This document shows, in pieces, positions 34,186 through 41,607 of a DNA stretch of 64,000 nucleotides. Positions within the stretch are counted from its first letter, which is position 1. Each line of letters starts with the position of its first letter. The DNA comes from SIRX01 sp965213905 (GTDB lineage Bacteria > Actinomycetota > Rubrobacteria > Rubrobacterales > Rubrobacteraceae), in NCBI GenBank assembly GCA_965213905.1, contig OZ243922.1:558001-622000 (forward strand), given 5' to 3'. Below the pieces are notes generated by a model. That model was not told where the DNA came from and did no database searches. It worked only from the letters and a program-made list of their open reading frames with translations. The position numbers were made by a program, and so were the translations under genes.

Positions 34186-35577
34186 CTAACGGCGCAGCAA
34201 ACGAACCGTCAGCCCCGCACCCAGCAATAAGGCTCCAGCCGCCGGAAGGACCGGTGATACGCCACCGGTATCGGGAAGAACCGTTATTCCGGGTCCCTCT
34301 TCTTCCGGCTCTTCTTTCTTCGGCTCTTCTTTCTTCGGCTCTTCTTTCTTCGGTTCCTCTTTTTCGGAATCCTCTTTCTTCGGCTCAGCAGGTTCGGCCT
34401 CCGGCTCCTGCTCCCGCTCTGGCTTCGCCCCTGACTCGGCAACTTCCGGTTCGGCAACTTCCGGTTCGGCAACTTCCGGTTCGGCAACTTCCGGTTCGGC
34501 AACTTCCGGTTCGGCAACTTCCGGTTCGGCAACTTCCGGTTCGGCAACTTCCGGTTCGGCAACTTCCGGTTCGGCAACTTCCGGTTCGGCAACGGTTTCC
34601 GGTTCGGCAACTTCCGGTTCGGCAACTTCCGGTTCGGCGGTCTCGGGGTCCGGCGGGGCCGCGACTTCCAGTTCGATCCTCCGGACGACCGTGGAGTTCG
34701 GAACCACCAACTCGGCCGGCGGGGCTATTAGTGCCTCAGGCTCGGGTTCGGGCGGGAGAATGGGTACGGCCGGCTTGGGCGCCGGGGGCGCGGGTTCGGG
34801 TTTCTCCACAGCCGCGTTCCTGTTGCCCTCGTACTGATCCTCCGCCACGTTGCTGGAAGTGCCTTCGTACTGGTCTTCCGTCACATACTGGTCTGACGCC
34901 GCGTACTGATCCTGCTGCGCCGCGGCCCCACCAGCTTCACCGACGCCGCTTTCGCCACCGTCCTCAGCGGCACTGCTTTCGGCCGCACTGCTTTCGGCCG
35001 CACTGCTTTCGGCCGCACTGCTTTCGGCCGCACTGCTTTCTGCGGCGCTGCTTTCTGCGGCGCTGCTTTCGACAGCATCCTCTGCGGTGCTCTGGCTTGG
35101 CTGCTCTCCGGCTTCCCCGGTTCCGCCATCGGCCGGCTGCGCCCGGGTGGCGCTGCTGGCGCCGACGGGGGCGTAAGGCCCGACCGGGGTCGAAGGGTCC
35201 GCCGTCTCGACGTCCACCACGGCGACCCCGACGGCGGTTAGACCGAGGTATTCCGCCGCTCCCTGCGAGAGATCAAGGTCTCGGCCTTCTATGTAAGGAC
35301 CGCGGTCGTTTATCCGCACCACGGCCGACCGTCCTTCGTAAGAGACGATCAACTTAGTCCCAAATTCTAGAGTCTTGTGGGCCGCCGTGAACTGGGAAGA
35401 ATCGAAAACCTCACCGTTTGCGGTAAGGTTGCCCTCGAACCCGGGCCCGTAATACGAGGCTTCCACAGGCTCCGCCGCCACGAGCCTCGAACAGAATAAC
35501 AATAACGCGAGACATCCTACCGATAACATACCCACCACGAAAATTTTGCGCGCCAGCGCACCCGATACAGCAGCCAA
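34186..35577 (-). CDS. RlpA-domain (double-psi beta-barrel) surface protein with LPXTG-type anchor
   Basis: The 463-residue protein has an N-terminal membrane/signal segment (about 11-34). An RlpA-like domain follows (about 38-125: ASYYGPGFEGNLTANGEVFD, then INDRGPY). Next are an ESSAA repeat block, a Pro/Glu-rich region, about a dozen EVAEP repeats and KKEEP repeats. The C-terminus is a sortase signal: LPDTGG, a hydrophobic helix and terminal RR. RlpA domains cleave or bind peptidoglycan glycans; the repeats would form a rod spanning the wall. The TTG start has GGAGGGGGG upstream and a promoter at 35630-35657. No sortase gene is in the window. Confidence 0.88.
   Translation of the reverse strand: MAAVSGALARKIFVVGMLSVGCLALLLFCSRLVAAEPVEASYYGPGFEGNLTANGEVFDSSQFTAAHKTLEFGTKLIVSYEGRSAVVRINDRGPYIEGRDLDLSQGAAEYLGLTAVGVAVVDVETADPSTPVGPYAPVGASSATRAQPADGGTGEAGEQPSQSTAEDAVESSAAESSAAESSAAESSAAESSAAESSAAESSAAEDGGESGVGEAGGAAAQQDQYAASDQYVTEDQYEGTSSNVAEDQYEGNRNAAVEKPEPAPPAPKPAVPILPPEPEPEALIAPPAELVVPNSTVVRRIELEVAAPPDPETAEPEVAEPEVAEPETVAEPEVAEPEVAEPEVAEPEVAEPEVAEPEVAEPEVAEPEVAEPEVAEPEVAESGAKPEREQEPEAEPAEPKKEDSEKEEPKKEEPKKEEPKKEEPEEEGPGITVLPDTGGVSPVLPAAGALLLGAGLTVRLLRR
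34438..34635. repeat. 15-base tandem repeats encoding EVAEP
   Basis: The unit GGCAACTTCCGGTTC (plus strand) is repeated about 13 times, interrupted once by a 3-base insertion near 34588. It lies inside the LPXTG protein gene and keeps the reading frame. Confidence 0.95.
34967..35070. repeat. 15-base tandem repeats encoding ESSAA
   Basis: Seven near-identical 15-base units (ACTGCTTTCGGCCGC type) lie in the LPXTG protein gene. The last two have diverged, with TCTGCGGCG variants. Confidence 0.93.
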
Positions 35578-35629
35578 TGAATCCCCCCTCCGGAATTTGT
35601 ACAGGCTATCCTATTTGTTGATCCGCCCC

Positions 35630-35657
35630 AGCATACCAACATTTATGCCGCGTTCAA
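35630..35657 (-). promoter_or_regulatory. Promoter of the rlpA-like gene
   Basis: On the minus strand TTGAAC, a 16-base spacer and TATGCT lie about 52 bases before the TTG start. The rest of the 250-base gap to the aldo/keto reductase gene is A+T-rich. It holds a plausible -10 TACAAT (35770-35775) for the plus-strand gene. Confidence 0.55.
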
Positions 35658-35827
35658 GACCAAAATGAAATAAATTCTTAATAAAACTGAACAAATCGTT
35701 TTCTCCAAGCCTGCCGGGGGATTGCTCCGGGCTGGTTCGTAAAGAGAATTTTCCAACAGCCCGGGCCGGTACAATGTAGTAATTGTTTGTTATGTAGATG
35801 TGAAGCGAGAGAGATGAGGGTTACAGG

Positions 35828-36841
35828 ATGAAATATCGCGGTCTCGGCAACACTGGTATAGAGGTTTCGGAGGTTGGTTTCGGTGTGTGGACCATTTCGA
35901 CCGGCTGGTGGGGTGAGGTGGACGAGAAGCGTTCCGTGGAACTCTTGCACAAGGCACTGGACGCCGGCATCACCTACTTCGACACCGCCGACACCTACGG
36001 TTCCGGTTTGGGTGAGACGCTGCTGGCCGACGCTTTCGGCCACAAGAGGGACGAGGTCGTGATCTCCACCAAGATCGGCTACGACTTTTACTCCAATACG
36101 GAGCGCCGGGGCCAGCAGGCGCGCCCGCAGGACTGGTCGGAGGACTTCGTCCGGTTCGCCCTGAATAAGAGCCTGGAGCGGCTCGGTACGGATTACATAG
36201 ACTTTCTACAACTCCACAACACGAAAATGGACGCCGTAGAAAACGACGAGCTTTTCGGGCTAATGGAAGAATTCAAAAAAGAAGGCAAAATCCGGGCCTA
36301 CGGCGCGGCTCTCGGGCCGAAGATCGGCTGGCTCGAAGAAGGCGTCAAGGTTATGCGCGAGCGGGATCTTGCGGGCCTGCAGATGATCTACAACCTCATA
36401 GAGCAAGACCCGGGGCAGGACCTCATCGAAGCCGCCCGCGAGACGGACACCAACCTTATCGTGCGGGTCCCCCACTCTAGCGGCCTGCTGGAAGGCAACT
36501 ACGACGAGAACACCACCTTCGGCGAGAACGACCACCGCCGGCACCGCCCGAAAGAATGGCTCGTAGACGGCCTCAAGAAAGTCGAGCAGCTAGACTTCCT
36601 GACAGAGTCCGGAGAGCGCACGCTGGGCCAGGCGGCCCTCAAGTTCGTGCTGGCTTCGCCGGCGGTCTCCTCCACGCTCCCGAACATCTACGGCGAAGAG
36701 CAGATAAGTGAGTTCGCCGCGACCTCCGAAACCCCGGACCTCACCGGAGAAGAGCTCTCGCGCGTACGGGAGCTATACGAGAGCAACTTCGGGTTGGAGG
36801 CGACAGGCGACAGGCTTCAGGCGACAGGGAAAGGCCAGTAG
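35828..36841 (+). CDS. Aldo/keto reductase
   Basis: This is an NADPH-dependent TIM-barrel reductase of 337 residues. Catalytic tetrad elements are visible: FDTADTYGSGLGE (Asp and Tyr, about 46-58), the Lys in STKIGYDF and the His in LQLHNTKMD. The family's C-terminal NADP region follows. The substrate is unknown. The last 14 residues (EATGDRLQATGKGQ) come from a repetitive CGACAGG stretch and do not look like family sequence. GATGAGGG precedes the ATG. It lies upstream of hemQ on the same strand. Confidence 0.92.
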   Translation: MKYRGLGNTGIEVSEVGFGVWTISTGWWGEVDEKRSVELLHKALDAGITYFDTADTYGSGLGETLLADAFGHKRDEVVISTKIGYDFYSNTERRGQQARPQDWSEDFVRFALNKSLERLGTDYIDFLQLHNTKMDAVENDELFGLMEEFKKEGKIRAYGAALGPKIGWLEEGVKVMRERDLAGLQMIYNLIEQDPGQDLIEAARETDTNLIVRVPHSSGLLEGNYDENTTFGENDHRRHRPKEWLVDGLKKVEQLDFLTESGERTLGQAALKFVLASPAVSSTLPNIYGEEQISEFAATSETPDLTGEELSRVRELYESNFGLEATGDRLQATGKGQ

Positions 36842-36900
36842 ACAGAGAGGTCGTGCGCACATTTTGTCTCCGATCCACAGCCAACACAACCTGAAGCCTG
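36811..36900. repeat. Repeat-rich end of the reductase gene with 11-base inverted repeat
   Basis: CAGGCTTCAGG (36811-36821) is matched by its complement CCTGAAGCCTG at 36890-36900. The flanks hold further short CGACAGG and CCTGAAACC units. The arms bracket the stop codon of the reductase gene. Confidence 0.7.
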
Positions 36901-36942
36901 ACACCCAAAACCTGAAACCTCTCGACTGAAGGGAGAGACCAA

Positions 36943-37665
36943 ATGACCCAGGCCCAAACAGACAACCAGGCCGCCACGGAAGAAAAATTACCGGCCCAGT
37001 ACATCAACTATATATTTTTCAAGCTGGACCCCGCCTGGCGCCGATTGTCTGACGAAGAACGCGATGAAGGCAAGAAAGAATTTCTCGCGGCCGCGGAGGA
37101 GTATTCCTCGGAGATGCTGCTGAGGCCGTACTCGCTCATGGGGCTGCGGGCCGACGCGGACTTCATGCTCTGGCGCATAGGGTACGACCTGGACGCCTTC
37201 GAAAGCATGACCGCGGCGCTGATGAAGACCGGTCTCGGGAAGTACCTTACGGTTGGCTACTCGTATTTCGGGTTGGCGCGGCGTTCGATCTACGTCGGCG
37301 AACATACCCCGGGCTGGGAGAACCGCCGGTATATTATCCCCGGTGAAGTCGAGTACAACTTCGTCTACCCGTTCGTCAAGACCCGCAACTGGTACCAACT
37401 CCCCCTCGAAGAGCGCCAGCGGATGATGAACGAACACATGCAGATAGGCCGCAAACACTACCCGGTAAAGAACAACACCGCCTATTGCTTCGGCATAGAC
37501 GACTACGAGTTCATCCTCTCCTTCGAGGCGGAGACCCCCGAGAAGTTCCAAGACCTCATGATGGAACTCCGCGAGAGCGAGGCCAGCAGCTACACGGAAC
37601 TCGACACGCCCATCTTCACCTGCCGCCGGAGAACTTTGTCAGAAATTCTAGAAACTTTAGGATAA
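36943..37665 (+). CDS. hemQ: Coproheme decarboxylase (chlorite dismutase family)
   Basis: HemQ oxidatively decarboxylates coproheme III to heme b in the coproporphyrin-dependent pathway of Gram-positive bacteria. The 240 residues match the Actinomycetota/Firmicutes HemQ length. It shows DFMLWRIGYDLDAFESM, the heme-ligand region QIGRKHYPV (His about 168) and DDYEFILSFE in the C-terminal ferredoxin-like repeat. It lacks the proximal sequence features of true chlorite dismutases that I would expect. GAAGGGAGAG lies before the ATG. No other heme gene is nearby. Confidence 0.9.
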   Translation: MTQAQTDNQAATEEKLPAQYINYIFFKLDPAWRRLSDEERDEGKKEFLAAAEEYSSEMLLRPYSLMGLRADADFMLWRIGYDLDAFESMTAALMKTGLGKYLTVGYSYFGLARRSIYVGEHTPGWENRRYIIPGEVEYNFVYPFVKTRNWYQLPLEERQRMMNEHMQIGRKHYPVKNNTAYCFGIDDYEFILSFEAETPEKFQDLMMELRESEASSYTELDTPIFTCRRRTLSEILETLG

Positions 37666-37727
37666 TTAACTTTTTTGCCGTAGCGCCGAAATATTGGCCT
37701 GGGGTACAATAGGGCATCGCACCAACC

Positions 37728-37763
37728 ATAGCCGGAAGGCCGCCCACTTGGCCTTCCGGCTAT
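37728..37763 (+). terminator. Strong hairpin after hemQ
   Basis: ATAGCCGGAAGGCC and GGCCTTCCGGCTAT form a 14-base perfect stem with an 8-base loop. The downstream sequence is only weakly T-rich (AAAATTG), so termination is likely but not certain. Confidence 0.65.
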
Positions 37764-37807
37764 AAAATTGCCTGAAAACCGTCCACAAAAATCTTTCTCT
37801 TCTCTAC

Positions 37808-37836
37808 GTGGACGCGGGGCATTCGGGCTGTATAAT
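37808..37836 (+). promoter_or_regulatory. cysM promoter with consensus -10
   Basis: GTGGAC (37808-37813), a 17-base spacer and a perfect TATAAT (37831-37836) lie just before cysM. The RNA would start about 37843, so the ATG at 37847 has almost no leader and no ribosome site. Confidence 0.6.
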
Positions 37837-37846
37837 TAATCCCGAC

Positions 37847-38773
37847 ATGATTACTAGGATTAATGAAAAACCGGGGGCCCGGGTCACGGCGTTGGTTGGC
37901 AACACCCCGCTTCTGGAGTTGCCGAACATCGGGCGTGAAGTTCCGGGGGTAAACGTCTACGGCAAGGCCGAGTGGTACAACCCCGGCGGTTCGGTCAAAG
38001 ATCGTCCGGCGCTGTGGATGATCCGGGCCGGTGAGGAGAGCGGAGCGTTGACACCGCAGAAAACACTCCTGGACGCGACGAGCGGCAATACGGGGATTGC
38101 CTACGCCTGGATCGGGGCCGCGCTAGGTTACAAAGTGAAGCTCTGCATGCCGAAGAACGCCAGCGAGGAGCGCAAGAAGATCCTGCGGGCCTACGGCGTA
38201 GAGTTCGTGCTGACCGACCCCGGCGAGGGTTCGGACGGTGCGATCCGGGAGGCCCGTAGGATGTACGCCGAGGACCCGGAGCGGTACTTCTACCCGGACC
38301 AGTACAGCAACCCGGCCAACCCGCGGGCGCACTACGAAAGCACCGCGAACGAAATCTGGGAGCAGACAGAGGGTGAGGTTACGCACTTCGTCGCCGGCCT
38401 CGGGACCAGCGGGACCTTTGTCGGCACGGCCACGCGCCTCAAAGAGCTAAACCCGGAGATAAAAACGATCTCCTTCGAGCCGGATTCGCCGTTCCACGGC
38501 CTGGAGGGCATGAAGCACATGGAAAGCGCCATCGTGCCGTCCATCTACGATCCGACCATCGCCGACGAGAACCGGCGCACCCCGACCGAGGACGCCTACG
38601 ACATGGTCAAGCGGGTGGCCCGCGAAGAAGGAATCCTGATCGGTATCTCCGCCGGGGCCGCTGTTGCGACCGCGCTCCAGGTTGCGCGGGAGATCGAGCA
38701 CGGCACGGTCGCGACCATCCTGTGCGATGGGGCGGACAAGTACCTCTCCGAGAGTTTCTGGGAAGAAGACTAG
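37847..38773 (+). CDS. cysM: CysO-dependent cysteine synthase (CysM type)
   Basis: The PLP-dependent synthase adds thiocarboxylate sulfur from CysO to O-phosphoserine (family knowledge from Mycobacterium). The 308 residues carry the PLP lysine in NPGGSVKDRPA, the substrate loop ATSGNTG, the phosphate-binding GTSGTFVGT and the C-terminal SFWEED. It lies directly upstream of mec, cysO and moeZ, the full sulfur-carrier set, which supports CysM over CysK. A GTG at 37808 would start within the promoter and is rejected. Confidence 0.93.
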   Translation: MITRINEKPGARVTALVGNTPLLELPNIGREVPGVNVYGKAEWYNPGGSVKDRPALWMIRAGEESGALTPQKTLLDATSGNTGIAYAWIGAALGYKVKLCMPKNASEERKKILRAYGVEFVLTDPGEGSDGAIREARRMYAEDPERYFYPDQYSNPANPRAHYESTANEIWEQTEGEVTHFVAGLGTSGTFVGTATRLKELNPEIKTISFEPDSPFHGLEGMKHMESAIVPSIYDPTIADENRRTPTEDAYDMVKRVAREEGILIGISAGAAVATALQVAREIEHGTVATILCDGADKYLSESFWEED

Positions 38774-38774
38774 C

Positions 38775-39194
38775 TTGCCGCTCAAAATCGGCCAGGGGGA
38801 CGTAGAGAACATCCACCGCCACGCCCGGGAGGCGTACCCCGAAGAGTGCGCCGGGGCCATCATCGGTATGAACACCGGCGAGATGAAAGTCGTGGTGGAC
38901 GTGTGGCCCGCCGAAAACACCCACAAGGACGAGCGTTCGCGGCGGTTCCTGATCGAACCTTTGCAGATAAAGAAGTTCGAGGAGCAGGCCGACGAGCGGG
39001 ACATGGACCTGCTCGGCTTCTACCACTCCCACCCAGACCATCCGGCGGAGCCCTCGGAGTACGACCGGGAACACGCGTGGCCCGGCTGGTCTTACGTCAT
39101 CGCTTCGGTCAGCGGCGAGGAGATAGAAGCTACGCGGTCCTGGCTTCTCAAAGATGACCGCTCCGGTTACGATGAAGAAGACATCGTAGAGTAG
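38775..39194 (+). CDS. mec: JAMM metalloprotease Mec, cleaves CysO conjugates
   Basis: This zinc peptidase releases cysteine from CysO-Cys. It has 139 residues from TTG at 38775, one base after the cysM stop. The JAMM motif is complete: Glu24 in YPEECAG, then H84-x-H86-x7-S94-xx-D97 in FYHSHPDHPAEPSEYD. In this window the carrier also ends in three extra residues after Gly-Gly, so Mec may have a second, maturation role, as QbsD is thought to have on QbsE. The whole cysM-mec-cysO-moeZ set is probably one transcript. Confidence 0.93.
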   Translation: MPLKIGQGDVENIHRHAREAYPEECAGAIIGMNTGEMKVVVDVWPAENTHKDERSRRFLIEPLQIKKFEEQADERDMDLLGFYHSHPDHPAEPSEYDREHAWPGWSYVIASVSGEEIEATRSWLLKDDRSGYDEEDIVE

Positions 39195-39215
39195 AAAAGA
39201 GAAAGAGAGTTTCTT

Positions 39216-39497
39216 ATGCCAACGGTAAAGATCCCCACCCCACTCCGCCAGTACGCGAGCGGCAACTCCGAAGTCCAGGTCGGCGGCAACACCGCCGGAG
39301 AAAGCCTGGACAACCTGACCGACGAGCATCCCGACCTGCGCCAACACCTCTACACCGGTGACGGCAAGCTGCGTTCGTTCGTCAACGTGTACAAGGGCGA
39401 CGAGGATATCCGTTACCTCGAAGGCCAGGACACCGAAGTCTCCGAAAACGACGAGCTATCTATCATCCCGTCCATCGCCGGCGGGAAGTGTATCTAG
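39216..39497 (+). CDS. cysO: Sulfur-carrier protein CysO, with C-terminal KCI extension after Gly-Gly
   Basis: The ubiquitin-like ThiS/MoaD-type sulfur carrier has 93 residues. It carries the family core, including LRSFVNVYKGDEDIRYL and SIIPSIAGG. In mycobacterial CysO the protein ends exactly at Gly-Gly, where MoeZ adenylates and sulfurates it. Here Gly89-Gly90 is followed by Lys-Cys-Ile before the TAG. The extension must be removed before the thiocarboxylate can form, unless the Cys has its own function. Codons read GGC GGG AAG TGT ATC TAG. Upstream AAAGAGAAAGAGAG provides a weak ribosome site. Confidence 0.92.
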   Translation: MPTVKIPTPLRQYASGNSEVQVGGNTAGESLDNLTDEHPDLRQHLYTGDGKLRSFVNVYKGDEDIRYLEGQDTEVSENDELSIIPSIAGGKCI

Positions 39498-39548
39498 TTT
39501 AGCCGGACGACTTCAACCGACAGTTTTTATAGACGAGAGGTTTTATTC

Positions 39549-40727
39549 ATGGACACGCGTCAACCATTAATAGAGACGAACGGAAACGTCGAGCTTTCCA
39601 ACGAAGAGATCGGTCGTTACAGCCGCCACCTCATAATGCCCGAGGTCGCGCTGGAGGGACAAAAGAAGCTCAAGCAGGCGAAGGTCTTAACCATCGGTAC
39701 GGGTGGTTTGGGCAGCCCGCTCGCGTTGTACCTGGCCGCCGCGGGCGTCGGAACCATCGGGATCGTAGACTTCGACGTGGTGGACGAGTCGAACTTACAG
39801 CGTCAGATCCTGCACGGAACCTCCGACGTCGGCCGCCCCAAAGTAGAAAGCGCCCGCGAGAAGCTCGAAGACATAAACCCAAACGTGAACGTCGTGGTAC
39901 ACGAGGAAGCCCTGACCAGCGAGAACGCGCTGAACATTCTCAAGGACTACGACGTGATCGTGGACGGCACGGATAACTTCCCTACCCGCTACCTGGTAAA
40001 CGACGCCTGCGTGCTGCTCGGAAAGCCGAACGTGTACGGCTCTATCTTCCGCTTCGAAGGCCAGGCGAGCGTTTTCTACGCCGAAGAAGGCCCGTGCTAC
40101 CGCTGCCTCTACCCCGAGCCACCGCCACCGGGCCTCGTCCCGAGTTGCGCCGAGGGCGGCGTGCTGGGCATCCTGCCAGGCGCTATCGGAACGGTGCAGG
40201 CGACGGAGACCGTCAAGCTCATCCTCGGCATCGGCGAGCCGCTCGTCGGGCGCTTGATGCTCTACGACGCGCTGGGCATGGGCTTTCGCGAGATGAAGCT
40301 CCGTAAAGACCCGGACTGCCCCGTCTGCGGCGAAAACCCGACGGTGACGGAGCTCATTGATTACCAGGAGTTCTGCGGCATCCCGCAGGCGGCAGCGGCC
40401 GAACAGGAGAACAAAGTGCCGGAGATATCTGTGCAGGAACTCAAGGCGAAGATGGAAAACGGCGGCATCAACGTCCTCGACGTGCGCGAGCCGTACGAGT
40501 ACGAAATAGCTAACCTCGGCGCCCCGCTCATCCCGCTGAACGAACTCCCGCAGCGGTACGAAGAACTCGACCGGGACCGGCCGCTCGCCATCCACTGCCG
40601 CAGCGGCGCCCGGAGCGCCAACGCGGTAAAACTCTTGCAAGAGCGGGGTTTCGAGAACGTCTACAACGTCGAGGGCGGCATCCTGGCTTGGAGCGAGGAG
40701 ATAGACCCGAGCCTGCCGCAGTATTAG
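39549..40727 (+). CDS. moeZ: Adenylyltransferase/sulfurtransferase MoeZ (E1-like + rhodanese)
   Basis: This two-domain activator of CysO and MoaD has 392 residues. The E1-like domain (about 15-280) has GTGGLGS (50-56), DFDVVDESNLQRQ, zinc cysteines CYRC (183-186) and CPVC (257-260), and Cys200 in VPSCAEGG. The C-terminal rhodanese domain (about 290-390) carries the persulfide Cys350 in HCRSGARS. It adenylates the carrier's C-terminal Gly and transfers sulfur. It lies 52 bases after cysO and is followed by a terminator at 40751. Confidence 0.96.
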   Translation: MDTRQPLIETNGNVELSNEEIGRYSRHLIMPEVALEGQKKLKQAKVLTIGTGGLGSPLALYLAAAGVGTIGIVDFDVVDESNLQRQILHGTSDVGRPKVESAREKLEDINPNVNVVVHEEALTSENALNILKDYDVIVDGTDNFPTRYLVNDACVLLGKPNVYGSIFRFEGQASVFYAEEGPCYRCLYPEPPPPGLVPSCAEGGVLGILPGAIGTVQATETVKLILGIGEPLVGRLMLYDALGMGFREMKLRKDPDCPVCGENPTVTELIDYQEFCGIPQAAAAEQENKVPEISVQELKAKMENGGINVLDVREPYEYEIANLGAPLIPLNELPQRYEELDRDRPLAIHCRSGARSANAVKLLQERGFENVYNVEGGILAWSEEIDPSLPQY

Positions 40728-40750
40728 CGGGGCGAGAATCAATCTTGGAG

Positions 40751-40778
40751 CGGGGCCGCGAATACCGTGGCCCCGTTT
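40751..40778 (+). terminator. Rho-independent terminator of the cysM-moeZ operon
   Basis: CGGGGCC (40751-40757) pairs with GGCCCCG (40769-40775), followed by TTT and a T/C-rich tail, 24 bases after the moeZ stop. Confidence 0.75.
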
Positions 40779-40842
40779 CTCTATTTCGGGGATTTCCGGA
40801 CGGCGGTATACTCATCCCAATAGAGTTCTTCCGGAGGTTGAC

Positions 40843-41463
40843 GTGACGGAAACAAAGGCAAAGATCAGGACTGAGGTTTTGCCGGTAGTGTTGCGGATGC
40901 GTCCGGCGGTCGAGATGAGCGACGATGAACTGCTAGTGTTTTGCGGTCAGAACAAGGATCTCCGCATTGAGCGTACTGCAGAAGGGGATCTGGAGGTTAT
41001 GCCACCGACCGGAGGCGAAACAGGGAACCGTAACGTGAAGCTCACTGCCCGGCTGGAGGTTTGGACCGAGCAGGATGACACTGGCGCCGCCTTCGACTCT
41101 TCGACCGGCTTCGTACTACCTAACGGCGCAGTTCGGGCGCCGGACGTTGCTTGGGTGCGGCGCGAGCGTCTGGCGGAACTCACGACGGAACAAAAGCGAA
41201 AGTTCATACCGCTCTGCCCGGACTTCGTAATCGAACTACGGTCGCCCACCGACTCACTCACGCTCATTCAGGCTAAAATGCGGGAATATTTGGAGAACGG
41301 CGCCCGTTTAGGCTGGCTTATAGACCCCGAAGAACGTAAAGTTCACGTCTATCAACCAAACGAGTCGGTTCAGGTTCTGGAGGACTTTGGAGAAATCTCC
41401 GGCGACCCCGTACTGCCGGGCTTCGCACTCGACCTACGCAGAGTCTGGGAGCCCCGTTTGTAG
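40843..41463 (+). CDS. Uma2 family endonuclease-fold protein
   Basis: The 206-residue protein of the Uma2 (DUF820) family has a restriction-endonuclease-like fold. It shows MPPTGGETGNRNVKLTARLE (about 47-66), APDVAWVRRERL with the conserved PDVA, and FVIELRSPTDSLTLIQAKM with an E-x-(R/K)-S-type active-site segment (about 127-145). It ends in YLENGARLGWLIDPE. The biological role of Uma2 proteins is unclear; many occur in large families. The GTG start has a GGAGGT site, and TATACT (40806-40811) is a plausible -10. Confidence 0.9.
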   Translation: MTETKAKIRTEVLPVVLRMRPAVEMSDDELLVFCGQNKDLRIERTAEGDLEVMPPTGGETGNRNVKLTARLEVWTEQDDTGAAFDSSTGFVLPNGAVRAPDVAWVRRERLAELTTEQKRKFIPLCPDFVIELRSPTDSLTLIQAKMREYLENGARLGWLIDPEERKVHVYQPNESVQVLEDFGEISGDPVLPGFALDLRRVWEPRL

Positions 41464-41591
41464 CCTGATCTCCTTGTTTCGATCGTCCACAACGATAAAG
41501 ACGTACACGCGGTAAAAGGCTGGAAATGTCCCGGCATAGCCCCTAACATCGCCCCGTTGTGGAAATCAGCACAGAAACCCGAATTTTGCTT

Positions 41592-41597
41592 TATAGT
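41592..41597 (+). promoter_or_regulatory. -10 box (TATAGT) next to the DAC-like gene start
   Basis: TATAGT lies 10 bases before the ATG at 41608, so transcription would start at about 41604. No ribosome site lies between. No good -35 is seen. Confidence 0.4.
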
Positions 41598-41607
41598 GTA
41601 AGCATTC

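Noticed and set aside
34438..34635. Repeat array that might suggest CRISPR
   Set aside because: Units are contiguous 15-mers without spacers and encode EVAEP in a coding frame.
34254..35357. Long plus-strand open frame opposite the LPXTG protein
   Set aside because: It is a shadow of the 15-base repeats (Val-Arg-Gln-Leu-Pro runs). The minus-strand frame has signal, domain and anchor.
37808..37846. GTG start for cysM at 37808
   Set aside because: It overlaps the -35 and -10 boxes, and the added residues are not part of the family.
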